From Tulasnella sp. 424 (Eukaryota > Basidiomycota > Agaricomycetes > Cantharellales > Tulasnellaceae), in assembly GCA_019633425.1 (NCBI GenBank), contig WSUB01000236.1:1-50853 (forward strand): a stretch of DNA of 50,853 nucleotides, given 5' to 3'. The notes beneath the pieces are model-generated. The model was not told the origin of the DNA and did no database searches. It was given only the letters and a program-made list of their open reading frames with translations. Made by a program: the position numbers and the translations under genes. Positions 31,450 through 42,191 of the stretch are shown in pieces; position 1 is the stretch's first letter, and each line of letters begins with the position of its first letter.

Positions 31450-31745
31450 ACTACGGTATGGAGTCCAAGGTCAAACTCGGCGCGTCACACGGGCCGCCAC
31501 TCCACCCAGCACTAGAACCCTACCCCAGATATCAGAATATAAAGCTTCCTGAGGGCTTCCTAGAGCTCCTAAGGCTTCATAAAGGTGATCAATGGACTGA
31601 GACCGGGCTAATACCCCAAATGGGCGTTACGGGAAGGATCGGGGATAATGAAGGCTACGTCCGTAAACACCGTTTACACCTCCAGGCGCGTCACTGCCAG
31701 CGTATTTCGATAGGGATGGCCGATTAGAGCTCCAGGAGCTCTGTA
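31450..31745 (+). repeat. Inverted repeat, left arm (partner 32185-32492)
   Basis: About 290 bp that match the reverse complement of 32185-32492 at roughly 80%. Shared blocks include 'ggtcaaactc', 'gaccgggctaatacccc', 'aaggatcggggat' and 'cctccaggcgcgtcact'. Both arms can be read as similar short peptides (GFLELLRLHK / GFLGLIWLHK), but the frames have no family and are not called. The 440-bp spacer has no gene. Confidence 0.75.
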
Positions 31746-32184
31746 TATACGTCTAATTGTCCCATCCTTTTTCTGAAACGGGTGACATCGGTATTTCAGC
31801 TAATTCGAGCCCAATGAGTGTTCGTGCTGTTGGCGGTTTCTCAATTTTTAACTTTATTATCCTATTAGCTCCGCACGTAGCTGCTCACCCTAGTTGCAAT
31901 TTCTTTCAAAATTAAAACAAAAAGGGGGGGGGGGAATTCAGGTATATTCCCTGAACTAGTACGGAGCGGGAATCGCTCGCTATTTGATAGCGACGCAAGT
32001 CCATAAAGTCAATATGTTGCATACTGCGGGTCTAGACACTACGGAAAATCTTAATTTCATAAGCCATATACCTTGCTGAGAGCCTGAAGGTTGTCTCTCG
32101 TGCACGAAGGTCGTCCGAGAGGGCCTTGGCTCTCGGGCTCGGGTTGTCTCATCGGCTCCAGTAATCTAAAGGCCGTGAAGCATC
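31746..32184. other. Spacer of the inverted repeat; poly-G run
   Basis: No coding sequence. AT-rich around 31840-31920, followed by a run of about 11 G residues at about 31924-31934. Could be the interior of a small non-autonomous element. Confidence 0.4.
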
Positions 32185-32492
32185 TTACAATATTACAACC
32201 CCCAGGAGCTCAGTCCTACACGAATTTGCTAGAATTAGAGTTCCGCAACGCCGAGTGACGCGCCTGGAGGCATAAACGGTGTTCACGGACTCATCCCCGA
32301 TCCTTCCAGTGGTGCCTGTTCGGGGTATTAGCCCGGTCTTAGTCCCTGGATCACTTTTATGAAGCCATATGAGCCCCAGGAAGCCTTCAGAAAGCCCTAT
32401 ACGCTGAAATCTGCAGTGGGGCTTCAGCGTTGGGTGGAGGGGGACCCGTGCGATACGACGTGCGGAGTTTGACCTGGGCTCCTGCCGTACCG
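32185..32492 (-). repeat. Inverted repeat, right arm (partner 31450-31745)
   Basis: Reverse-complement match to the left arm. Its outer end lies within about 10 bp of the start of segmental duplication unit 2 (32499), so the repeat may have mediated, or been copied with, that duplication. Confidence 0.75.
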
Positions 32493-32498
32493 TAATCA

Positions 32499-34240
32499 AC
32501 AGCGCCATTCGAAGCATGCAATGTCTCAACATCGAGTCTCGGCCTTTCCGCTTCTCTAATAAGATATCTCAGTCACACATGGACGGGGCTCAGAGCTTAG
32601 CCTCGAGAGAATCCTTCTTCAGACACTGGAAATCATCCCGAGGATTAGGGTCGGTAGTGTTCCACAGGAGCAAGAATACATTCCAAGCGTTGACAGAATT
32701 TCGCGATGAAAGTGAAACGGTTTACCTTGTGAGAGATATTCAGTGGCTATAGCTACTAGCAGCATCGTCTCCACAGTAGTCCCCAGTGGCAGCAGCCTCG
32801 CCAGCGTGTTGATCACCTCCGCCACCACAGCAGCCACTGCCGCAACATCCTTCCTCGCCACATCCACTGAAGCAGCAAAACAGTGCAGCAAAGCAACCGA
32901 AGCAACCGAAACTAGAAATTCAAGGGAACTCAGCGTTGTTCGGGAGAGAATCGTCCTCGCGATTTTGACTTACCAAGATAAACAACCGGCCTCGGATCCG
33001 TGCTCTTTCTCATCTTGCCGGTGCTCAATAACCATGAGCTGAGGTGCTGACTGGTCGATATAGGTGTTGTTTTGGTTCACGATTATTTGTTGCTGACCTG
33101 AGAGGCAAGGAGCGGAATATTAAAACCTTGATTGTGAAGCGAGCCTGAAACAAAACTACACTTACCCTGGCTCTGTCCTTGCGAAGGTGGGTAGTATCCT
33201 CCACTGTTGCTCTGGCCCCCTTGTGGAGGTTTGGACTGGGCGGGCTTTGCGGAAGGCTTAGGTTGCGCGGCAGGCTTGGGTTGCGCGGGAGTCTTACTCG
33301 GCTTGGCAGTTTTGGGCGGTGGGGCTGCCTTGGTGGTGGGGCTGCCTTGGGCGGCGGAGCAGGCTTGGGTTGGGCAGGCTTGGACGGTTGGGCAGGCTTT
33401 GGCGGTTGGGCAGGCTTTGGCGCTGGGGTGACCTTGGGCGGTGTAGGTTGTTTTGGCGGCATGGATCGTTAAGAGTCGAGTGGGAGTGTTGTACAACAGC
33501 AAATAAAAACAGAATTTCCCGCTGGTGTTTTTGAAAACGTAGCAAAGTAGGGGAGGTGAGGACTGGGTATAGAGAGTTGGGGATAGCGATGGGGACGATA
33601 TGCGATGCCGAGAAACTCACTCGCCGAGCCAACATTTATATCCTGGCTATAGATCCTGAGGTCCGAGGAATTACGAAGATCGAGGGTCTTGTAGTCCCTG
33701 GTTTCATTTATCCTCCACCAATAGTCGAAACAGCCGTAGCGCCCCGCCGCATTCAGCTCCTCGACAACCACTTCCCTCTTCGCCCTTGCCGGAGTTTTTT
33801 GGACCAACCTTTCTTAGAAGTCCCATGTCACTATGGGTCGGCAGCAAACAGTAGTGGAAAGTCGAATAAATTGAGAAAAATTTTCGGATTTGGGCAATCG
33901 GCAAGTATTTTTGGAAACTTGTGAGTTTTGTGCCGCGAGAGGCTTGTAAATTGTCCCGATGCTCACACTTCGGGTCACTGTTCGGGCCACGTTGTGTCTA
34001 TGCTCGTGTCAACTCCATACAACTTGCTGGATGTGGACAGCCTCAGCTTGGTGCAAGGGAGGCCCTGAGGTGCGTCGGGGTGGAGATGAGTGACCATATA
34101 AGGGGCATTTGTCAGACTCGATGGAGACGCCCATTTATCCATAAGCGGTGACCGCGCAAGCTATATATATACTTTACGTTACCGGAATCTCCGCCGCCGG
34201 CACAGGATAGGCTGGGCAACGTTTGACAATCCTGACCAGG
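32499..34240. repeat. Segmental duplication, unit 2 (partner 29378-31020)
   Basis: Direct copy of unit 1. The extra length comes mainly from an expanded Pro-rich exon and a longer Cys-rich tail in the CYSTM gene. It begins right beside the inverted repeat arm. Confidence 0.8.
32740..33462 (-). CDS. CYSTM-type protein (copy 2), one-base frameshift in exon 1
   Basis: Exons 33462-33166, 33097-32974 and 32911-32740 match copy 1 at 29623 in order and splice sites. Exon 1 is 297 nt where 295 or 298 would keep frame. The break lies in a tandem 'aaggcagccccacc' duplication near 33325-33345; beyond it the correct frame (TAKPSKTPAQPKPAAQPKPS) resumes and runs through SGGYYPPSQGQSQG. Exon 3 has a longer Cys block: CFGCFGCFAALFCCFSGCGE, GCCGSGCCGGGGDQHAGE, ending SSYSH. 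Either a recent pseudogene, a slippage allele, or an assembly error in a repeat; exons 2 and 3 look intact. Confidence 0.68.
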
Positions 34241-35171
34241 CACGTGAAATGAATTATGAGCCCTCGCCGCGCGTCCAAGTGCTGCTCGGACAAACAAAAA
34301 GATGCATTACACGCCCAGACATCAAAGTACAGCAAGCTGGGGGATGAGCTGCCTTAAATATTCTGGAGGCGGTACAATCCTAAGCCGTGGGGTGAATGCG
34401 GCTTTGGAAACCGACGAGGTGAAGCCGCAACAAAATCCCGCTCGAGTTTCCTCTAGGCTCATTCCCACCGTCTCTCTATCTAGTTCATTGGTGAAGGCAT
34501 CATTTCGCAAATCAACCATCGAGTTTCGGGACCATGTTATCTGAAATTCTGGTTTCACTGACTGCCTGTCAAGGCACACAGTAAGGACAAGATCATATCA
34601 ACGGAACCTCCAGATAGCATCATTTATATTATCGTTGGAAAGTTTGAATCGAATCACAGGGAAAATAGCGTAAAGTTCTTCATGAGAACTTGCGGCGAGC
34701 TTTCCGAAAGGTTGGCTTAGTCATTTAGTAAATGGCGCGACTTTCGGACAATTATCAACAAAGTTATCAGTGACGCCTTTTCCCTGTGACTAGGTAGCCC
34801 GCGCCAATGTGTACACCCCCGAAATTGCAAGGGATGGCCATTTCGTAAGCGGGATCCCCAATAACCCGTGCATAGTGGATGTCTAACTTGTATACAATAC
34901 ATAGTAAATTACAGAAGTGTGACCGTGTGTGTCGCGTGAAGGCTTATGAAGGCGAGAAGGGGTTAGACTTGCCGTGGGCCTAACGCGGAAAGAACCCCAG
35001 AAGCGTACCTGACGCAGAGATGTAATTAGGGACTGGGGGGGATAAGCTATTTTATTAATTTGCACAGACTGCAATGCAGCTAAGAACCGCTACACAGCAG
35101 CTGAGACATCTGAAATGGGCGTGTCGGGGCATCGTCAGTCCAAGTCGCAATCAAGCTCTTTGGGGCGAGAC
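33463..35171. other. CYSTM copy 2 upstream flank; no further gene
   Basis: 33463-34240 duplicates 30226-31020. From 34241 to 35171 only short unconserved frames are seen, and the right end is the 3' flank of the small gene at 35172. Confidence 0.4.
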
Positions 35172-35445
35172 TCACGCGTCGATCACTTCTCCGCAAGTCC
35201 CGCAAGGCCTGGGATCCTTGTTTTTAGCATCGGCCTGACCTTCGGGTAGCTGCTCTGTGGCTTTTTCTGGGTCAGAGGGGGCGTTGTTGGGTGATGTCGC
35301 GTCTGGTGCGGCCTGCGCGACGGGCTGGGACGTCTTTAGAACGGTTCCGTTTTCATCGTCTAATACCGGTTCGAGAGGATCAGCACAGAAGGTGACTAGT
35401 ATCTGCTGGTGACCACTTACTAGGCACTAGGGTGTAGGAGGCCAT
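35172..35445 (-). CDS. Small CxxCG-motif protein, paralogue 2
   Basis: Exon 1 (35445-35421) encodes MASYTLVP plus one base; a 61-bp intron (gtaagt..ttag) leads to exon 2 (35359-35172), giving 70 residues. Exon 2 reads DENGTVLKTSQPVAQAAPDA, TSPNNAPSDPEKATEQLPEG and DPRPCGTCGEVIDA, then TGA. It is co-linear with 22056-22415, including the 25-nt first exon and intron phase. It ends about 26 residues earlier than paralogue 1; the stop overlaps a gtgagt that could instead be a donor. Function unknown; a single CxxC pair could bind zinc as a dimer. Confidence 0.55.
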
Positions 35446-36049
35446 TATAATGAGACTAGGGTGTACGATATGAGAGGGGGAGGGGAGGGGTCTTGGCGAA
35501 TCTCTTCCCGCCGGATGCGCGACCCTTATATCTGATCGCATGCAGACTATTTTTTACATCCTAATTTTCCGGTCAACGAGCGCCTGTTAGTCATCTCCGA
35601 GTAAGGGCATTGATCGAGCACCGGATTGGTGTGTAACGCATGTGGGTTGATCGTCGGAAGTCGTGCCAAGAGAAAGTTTCCGAGCACAGCGCCTAGTTGT
35701 GTACCCGTGGGTGTGCGCTTAGGTACGCAAATGTACCTTGAGGCTGTGTCATGGCACATGGTCGTTCACACGTCGAACAGGTTTGGTTTTTGAGAGTTGG
35801 GGAATCCCGCGGGCCGCGGTTCCGGGGAATGGGGACTTGGGAACGCAAAAAGTGTGTCGGTGTGGGTAGGGAGAACCTTGAGTACGGGAGAGATGAGGTC
35901 GGCCGGAAAGGCGACGGGAGGGAGTCTGTTGGGCGATTTCGTCCGAGGACTCCGTTTCCTATCACATGGGAAGAAATGCTCCGTCCTCTGATGCGTATAT
36001 TTATCGATATCGCCACTCCAGTTTCTTGCTCCTCACACCAATCCAAGTT
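35446..36049. other. Intergenic, upstream of aldolase
   Basis: No gene recognised on either strand. The open frames here (for example 35751-36146) are not conserved and run into the aldolase promoter. Confidence 0.45.
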
Positions 36050-36115
36050 TCCCCCCTCTCCCCTCCCCTCCTACTTCTTTCTTTCATCCACTCGTATCGT
36101 GACTATTAGCATATC
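36050..36115 (+). promoter_or_regulatory. Pyrimidine-rich core promoter/leader of the aldolase gene
   Basis: A dense C/T tract ('cccccctctcccctcccctcctacttctttctttc') runs up to 30 bp before the ATG, with 'tatattta' about 120 bp upstream. CT blocks before the transcription start are typical of strongly expressed fungal glycolytic genes. Confidence 0.6.
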
Positions 36116-37855
36116 ATGGGTCTTCTCGAGGAAGGTATCCCCGTAAGTGGCAGACTTCATTTTGCCCTCGCTCAGGGTTGGGAACTGAGATAAGATAACA
36201 ATCTGGACTGACTGGCCGTTTTTTGCGCATCGTGACTTGGAAATGTTGTAGACCGGTGTTTTGACTGGCCAGAACGTCGTGAAGCTGTTCGAATACGCAA
36301 GGAAGCACAAGGTGATTGAATATAACGCGGGGTTCGTTGCTGTGGCCAGGCGTAGCTGACTGGTGTCTCCGGGCGTTCCGTTCGCCAAATGCGCTGCGAT
36401 GTAGTTCGCTATCCCTGTGAGTACAATTTGCATCATTAGGGACATTTTGGGTTGTTAGCTGATCGTTAGGGACTGCTTATTTAGGCTATCGTAAGTCTAT
36501 TTCAAATTCCTTCATCTGGTGAGCTCGGGCTGAGACCCCATTGGGACCCTTAGAACTGCACGTCTTCTTCGACCGTCAACGCCGTCCTCGAAGCTGCTCG
36601 GTGAGTAGCAAATCTTACACCAATGAAAGCAATCCTTGCTGATGGGTCTCCCGGTGGAATAGTGACATCAAGGCACCGATAATCATCCAAGTCTCTCAAG
36701 GCGGCGCTGCTTACTTCTCCGGCAAGGGCTTGTCCAACGGCAACCAAGAGGCTTCCATCCTTGGTGCCGTCGCTGCCGCTCACCATGTCCGGACCGTCGC
36801 CAAGGCATACGGCGTGTAAGTACACTGTTCTCACAGAACCGTGCAGTGCAAAACCTGAGTTCCTTGGCTCTCCCCCCAGCCCCGTCGTGATGCACTCCGA
36901 CCACTGCGCCCACAAACTCCTCCCGTGGTTCGACGGCATGCTCGCAGCCGACGAAGCCTACTTCAAAGAACACGGCGAACCCCTCTTCTCCTCCCACATG
37001 CTCGACTTGTCCGAGGAACCCAAAGAGGAGAACATCGCTACCTGCGCCAAATACTTTGAGCGCATGGCGCCCTTGGGAATCTGGCTCGAGATGGAGATCG
37101 GCATCACCGGTGGTGAAGAGGACGGTGTCGACAATACCGGCGTCGACAACGCGTCTCTGTACACCCAGCCCGAGGATATTTACGAGGTTTACCAGGCGTT
37201 GAGCAAGATCGGTCCCGGTTTCAGTATCGCCGCGGCGTTTGGAAACGTGCATGGTGTGTACAAGCCCGGAAATGTTAAGCTTAGACCCGAGATTTTGGGT
37301 AACCACCAGAAGCATGTTTCGGAGAAGATTAAGGCTGAGGGCAAGCAGGACGAGAAGCCTCTGTAAGTTGGGGAATCGCGTCTCATTGGGAATGCTTCTG
37401 ACAGAGTCTGTGTGCTTGTGTAGCTTCCTCGTCTTCCACGGTGGCTCTGGTTCAACTAAGGAGGAGATCCAGACCGCTGTCGACCACGGTGTTGTCAAGA
37501 TGAACGTCGATACCGGTCAGTTTCGGGGTCGTTCCTCTCGGCCTGTCCCGAGCGCTCACTAAATGCCTTTTTCTCCTTTTAGACACCCAATTCGCCTACA
37601 TGGCTGGTATCCGCGACTTCATGGAGAAGAAGAAGGACTACCTCAAGACCCAGGTCGGTAACCCCGAGGGTGACGACAAGCCTAACAAGAAGTTCTACGA
37701 TCCGCGTGTCTGGGTTCGTGAAGGTGAGAAGACCTTGACTCAGCGTGTCAAGGAGGCTTGCAAGGATTTGGGCAATGTCGGTATGTCATAGAAGTCCTCT
37801 TTTTAAACAATTAATCCTGAGCTGATGGTCAATGCTCTTTGCAGACCGCCTGTAA
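36116..37855 (+). CDS. FBA1: Class II fructose-bisphosphate aldolase
   Basis: Ten exons: 36116-36142, 36252-36311, 36405-36416, 36485-36490, 36554-36600, 36663-36815, 36880-37362, 37424-37515, 37583-37780 and 37845-37855. Together they encode 362 residues, the usual fungal length. The enzyme cleaves fructose 1,6-bisphosphate to DHAP and glyceraldehyde 3-phosphate in cytosolic glycolysis. Zinc and active-site motifs are present: VMHSDHCAHKLLPWFD, EMEIGITGGEEDGVDN, FGNVHGVYKPGN, VFHGGSGS and MNVDTDTQFA. Exons 3 and 4 are microexons of 12 nt (FAIP) and 6 nt (AI), required to rebuild the conserved FAIPAIN strand; all introns are GT..AG. The last exon adds only DRL and the stop. A diverged copy of its 3' end lies at 42192. 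Confidence 0.96.
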
Positions 37856-38160
37856 ATCCGAATCGTTTTTACGGAACCCTGCCATCTCCTTCTTCCCTTT
37901 CCGACTGTCGTTATTCTTCATACTCGTCCTTGATACTGTAGTTAACATAGATAGCACAATGCAATGTGGGAATGCACACCATTAGTAACATATCGGTCAG
38001 AGCGATCGTCCCTGCACAGACGCGCGCGTAGCGCGTTGTCTCGGAAAGTAGATGCAGCAAATGAGCTCTGAACAGGGATCTCGACAAATTCACTGAGAAA
38101 TACCCCGATATATTTCTTCCAAGGAAGGTCCGAGGGCAGTACAAATAAGCACATGATCAC
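37841..38160 (+). repeat. Aldolase 3' end and 3' flank, source copy (partner 42192-42500)
   Basis: About 310 bp, beginning in the acceptor of the last aldolase exon, recur downstream of the TPR kinase gene. Shared blocks include 'ccatctccttcttc', 'ccgactgtcgttattcttcatactcgt', 'gttaacatagatagcacaatg' and 'cagagcgatcgtccctgcac'. Confidence 0.85.
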
Positions 38161-38879
38161 CCCATATGGTTAAATTTAGAGAAATCTGTCTCCTCTTCGC
38201 AGAATTCCAGAGACATGCTTCCATGAATAAACTTACCTCTGTGCGCCCAGAGGTAAGCCACGTGCCTGCAGGCACCACTTTGCCTCGACGTCCTCCCTTT
38301 CCCTTATTATTTTATTTCAAAATCCGCTAGGATTTTCAAACTCAGCCAGGTTCTTCCCGCTGCGCGAAGTAAGCCTATCTGGGTTCTCCTTGCGCCGTGA
38401 GAGGAGCAAAGCCGAGCATGCGCAGCTAAACGCTGAACGTTCGTTTTCCGTCACAAGTCGCACAAGTGGTCACCCCGCTTCAAGAGTTCCCTAGACTGAC
38501 TCTTCGAGAACACGACCCTTCGTCTGCTGCGGACAGCCAAGGCCTACCGATACAGGAAAGTGGTTGGTGTGCAAGGGCGTTGAGCGCCCAAAACCTCAAG
38601 TGCAACATTTCCGCTGGAATTCTTCGTCGAAAACACATGGTAGAGGTGCGGCGAAGGCGAGTGGTTTTTCGCAAAATGTACTCATCGTCGATTGGAGATA
38701 TAGAGGGGTTTAAATACGATGCGTTCTTGACTTTTAAATTGTGGAAGAAACCGCTCGACTTTTGGTCTAACCCTCCAGAACTCGTTCCCTCTCGTCTCTG
38801 TCATCCTAAAGCCATACCCCTAACCGTCTATACCCCTTTCTATCCGACCATCCTTTCATAGTATACGACTTCACTCGGC
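38161..38879. other. Intergenic, upstream of TPR kinase
   Basis: No gene recognised. The frame at 38466-38861 has no family and is probably promoter sequence; 'tttaaata' at about 38710 is a weak TATA candidate for the downstream gene. Confidence 0.4.
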
Positions 38880-41800
38880 ATGGCGGACGGACTGCCACGT
38901 CAGCCCACTAGACCTCAAAGCCAACCCAAAGCTACTAGTAACGCTGTAAGTCCTCCCCATACGGAGGCAGAAGTACGCCCTGACGTGGAACATCTAAGCG
39001 GGAGATTCTCAACAGAATGTCTCAGCACCGAATCGACCCCATTACAATCAAAATGACAGATTCCAAACCATTTGCAAAAGGCGGGCAAGGCACACTCGTC
39101 GTTGGAACTAGAATTCTCCCTGAAGAAGTTCCGACATGGATCCCTGAACAATTCCTCAAAACGTTCCTTGAAAGGAAATTGGCGATAAAGAAGTTCGAAT
39201 GGAATCGTAAGGATCCCGAGGCATTGGCCAAGTTTTTTAACGTATGGTTTTCTTCATCCGTTTCCTTCGCTGTTCTAATTGCCCCCATGCTAGTCCTTCG
39301 CCATGGAGCTCAGTATAATGGCAATCCTAGTTCACCCCAACATTACCCCTTTCATCGGCTTTGTCGAGGACATGGAGAAGGGCGACGCTTGGATCGTTTT
39401 ACCTTGGGAACCGAACGGAAACGTTCGAGAGTTTTTGGCCTTAGGCGAGTGGGAGATTCCCGAACGTATATCCTTGGTGAGCGTGTCTTGTGCGTGCAGT
39501 TAGTGTTGAATGATATGAACGAATCGTCAACTTAGATTCAGGATGTAGCCAATGGGGTGGAGTATTTGCACACGCGACAACCTCCGATCTGCCACGGGGA
39601 CCTCAAGTCGGTGAGTCCGTCAAGCAATCGTTGGAGACCTTGTGCACTCATCGACCGGTGTTCCAGATGAACATCTTAGTCAGCTCTTCGTACCACGCAG
39701 TGATCACGGATTTCGGATCGGCCCGGACTAAAGGAAGCGTCGACGCAACGACAGAGGATCGTGGCCCTCAGCCACCACGTCAAATGAACATCGACGACCT
39801 CGTCCAAGAATTGATATCTCCGCAAATCAAATTCGACGAATCCACCTTAGAGCTGACTTTAACGGGAGCTGGGTATTCCTTGCGGTGGACAGCCCCTGAG
39901 GTGCTGCGCGATGGGCCGGGCGCCCAGGATTTACGCAGCGATATGTGGGCACTGGGCTGGATCTGCTGGGAGGTAAGTACGCTATGAGCCGGAGGATATC
40001 CAGTGCCTTTTACTTACATATACGACTACACTCCAGATCTTCACCGGTAAAATACCATTCGAAGAACTCAGTGCCATTGGGCCAATTATATCGACCGTCA
40101 CAAGAGGAAACCTGCCAGCAATCCGGGAGGACGCCGACCTGTCCCATGTTCTCAGGCTGTGTAGCCTGATTATGGACTGTTGGATGTCGAATCCAGTGAA
40201 GAGGATAGATGCTTCCACGTTTCAGCGAAAGGTCCGCTTCATGGTGAGTGCCTTGTTGGAGGACTACATCACCGATTGTTAAACGAGTCGTGTATCAGGC
40301 ATCCTCGACTCCTTCAGCCGATAGGTATGGCGGTGCGAAGGTACGATCCGCAGCGCTGTTATATGAATTAGGGACGATGTATCAGCTTCAGGGTAATACC
40401 GCAGTCGCTGAGTCGCACTATCAATCGGCCATCGAGGTTGCGATTCAAACGAAGGATGACAGGGTGAAAGCGAACGCGCTGGACGGTCTTGGAGAGACCT
40501 ATCGTGTTCAATTGAGAAATCAAGAGGCGGTGGAGGCGTTTGGGGAAGCGCATGAGATCCACTCTCGCATTGGGAACGATCTGGGTGTCGCGAGGGCATT
40601 GCTCGGCCTGGGGCACACCAATTACGCTCAGTTGAGATATCAAAAGGCGGAGAAGGCTTTCATGGACGCTCAGGAGATCTACTCTCGCTTCGGGGTCGAC
40701 CCTGGTGTGGCGAACGCACTGCTTGGCCTGGGGCGTCTCTATTGTTCTCAGTCGAGACATCAAGAGGCGGAGAAGGCTTTCACGGAGGCGCATGAGATCC
40801 ACTCTCGGACGGGGAGCGAGCTCAGTGCGGCGAACGCGTTGCACGACTTGGGGAATACCTATCGCGCTCAGTCGAGGCATCGAGATGCGGAGAAGGCTTT
40901 TAAGGAGGCACATGAGATCTACTCTCGCATCGGGCACGACTGGGGTGTGGCGTACGCGTTGGACGGTCTGGGAAGGATCTACCATGCACAGTTAAGATAT
41001 CGAGAGGCGGAGAAGGCTTTCACGGAGGGGCACGAGATCCTCTCTCGCATCGGGAACGACCTGAGTGTGGCGAACGCGTTGCTCGGTTTGGGGGATATCT
41101 TTCGCGCTCAATCAAGGAATCACGAGGCTGAGGGCGCTCTCAAAAACGCTCACGACATCTACTCTCGCATTTGAGACACCCTCGGCACCAGCAACGCATC
41201 GCGCAGCCTCGCAATCGTCTATAGCAACCAGAAAAAATACGGCGCTGCGGAGGTGTTCTACCGTCAAGCGGCTGCTCTGTATGATTCGGCCGATGACGGT
41301 CACAGCAGAGCCAAAACGCTACTGACCCTCGGGGAAGACTACCATTCTCAGGGCCGATACTCCGACGCAGAGGAGGCTTTCAGCGAAGTCCTTGCCATAT
41401 GGATCAGCATTGCCAACGAAGTAGGTCAAGCGGAGGCTTCGATTTGTTTGGCCAAGAACTTCATGTCTCAATCCCGGAACGACGAAGGAAAAGAGATCCT
41501 CATTCAAGTTGAAGCTGTGGTTGCTCGAATCGGCCATGATGGAGCTCGCGCAGCGACCTTGCAGCGAATCGGCTGCATCCACCTCGCGCAGAACATGTAC
41601 GACGAAGCACAGGCGTGTTACCGCCTCGCTCAAGCAATATTCTCGAGCCTGGACGATTTTCGCGGTGAAGCTACTGCGCTGCTCAATCTTGGGGTGTTGT
41701 GTGGTCGCCAAGGTCGAAATGACGAGGCCGAGGAGTGCTTCGCCGAAGCGCGCGTCGGATTTGCCAGGGTTGTCGACGAGGAGGGCAAAGCAAATGCCTC

Positions 41801-41969
41801 GGAAGGACTGGTGGCAGCATATATTATGCAAGACAAATTGGCTGATGCAAGGGTGACTTGTATGGAAGCTCGGGAAATCCACACGCAAATGGGCCGACCG
41901 ATGAGCGAGACGTGTGCAAGGCAGTGGAACCTTCTTCAGTGCTTAGAGCAGCCTATGGGATCGCTTTAG
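38880..41969 (+). pseudogene. Protein kinase with C-terminal TPR array, interrupted by frameshift and TGA
   Basis: After a short leader (38880 to ~39016, ending EHLSGRFSTE) a one-base shift near 39017-39030 leads to the kinase frame. Exons end or start at 39241, 39294-39476, 39536-39610, 39667-39972, 40037-40243 and 40299 onward. The kinase has the Gly loop KGGQGT, the Lys in LAIKKF, HGDLKS with N in MNILV, DFGSAR and TAPEVL, so all catalytic residues are kept. The tail has about 13 TPR-like 40-residue units of type NALLGLG..Y..Q.R..EAEKAF..AHEI.SRIG. A TGA at 41172-41174 cuts the array; the same frame then continues to 41969. Expanded kinase-TPR families in these fungi are thought to act in signalling or self/non-self sensing. 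Two lesions suggest a pseudogene unless an alternative start and readthrough apply. Confidence 0.8.
40464..41174 (+). repeat. 120-bp tandem TPR-coding repeats
   Basis: Six nearly uniform 120-bp units, each with 'gcggagaaggcttt', 'catgagatc.actctcgcatcgg' and 'aacgc.ttg..cggcctggg'. The similarity between neighbouring units is much higher than in the part after 41174, indicating recent expansion by unequal exchange. Confidence 0.85.
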
Positions 41970-42191
41970 CAGGTCTATTCCAGTCGTGATTGCCGGTTGC
42001 TTTGTGATGAGGTGAGTATCCGTGGTACAATACACTCATCTGAGTCTGCGTCTGGGACTAACGGCTATTGTTTTTTATAGGCGATTTCTCCGAGTCTTCA
42101 CTGACAGTATCGTTCTCTACGTCTTGTACAAACTGTTGCGAATATGTTCTCTGTTGGCTTGGTAGGATTGCTTACTGATGATCAATACTAT
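41970..42191. other. 3' flank of the TPR kinase gene
   Basis: Short non-coding stretch ending at the duplicated aldolase tail. A 'gtgagtatcc..tttttatag' segment at about 42012-42080 could be an intron-like remnant. Confidence 0.35.

Noticed and set aside
31458..31727. Peptide shared by the two inverted-repeat arms (GFLE.L.LHK)
   Set aside because: Explained by DNA-level inversion; no start context, family or sign of selection.
36761..37366. Aldolase as a single long exon starting inside the gene
   Set aside because: The internal ATG frame reads through introns; conserved motifs need the ten-exon model.
38880..39016. Intron beginning gtaagt at 38946 in the kinase leader
   Set aside because: Splicing to the available acceptor (39015/16) does not enter the kinase frame, and read-through gives the leader EHLSGRF that resembles relatives.
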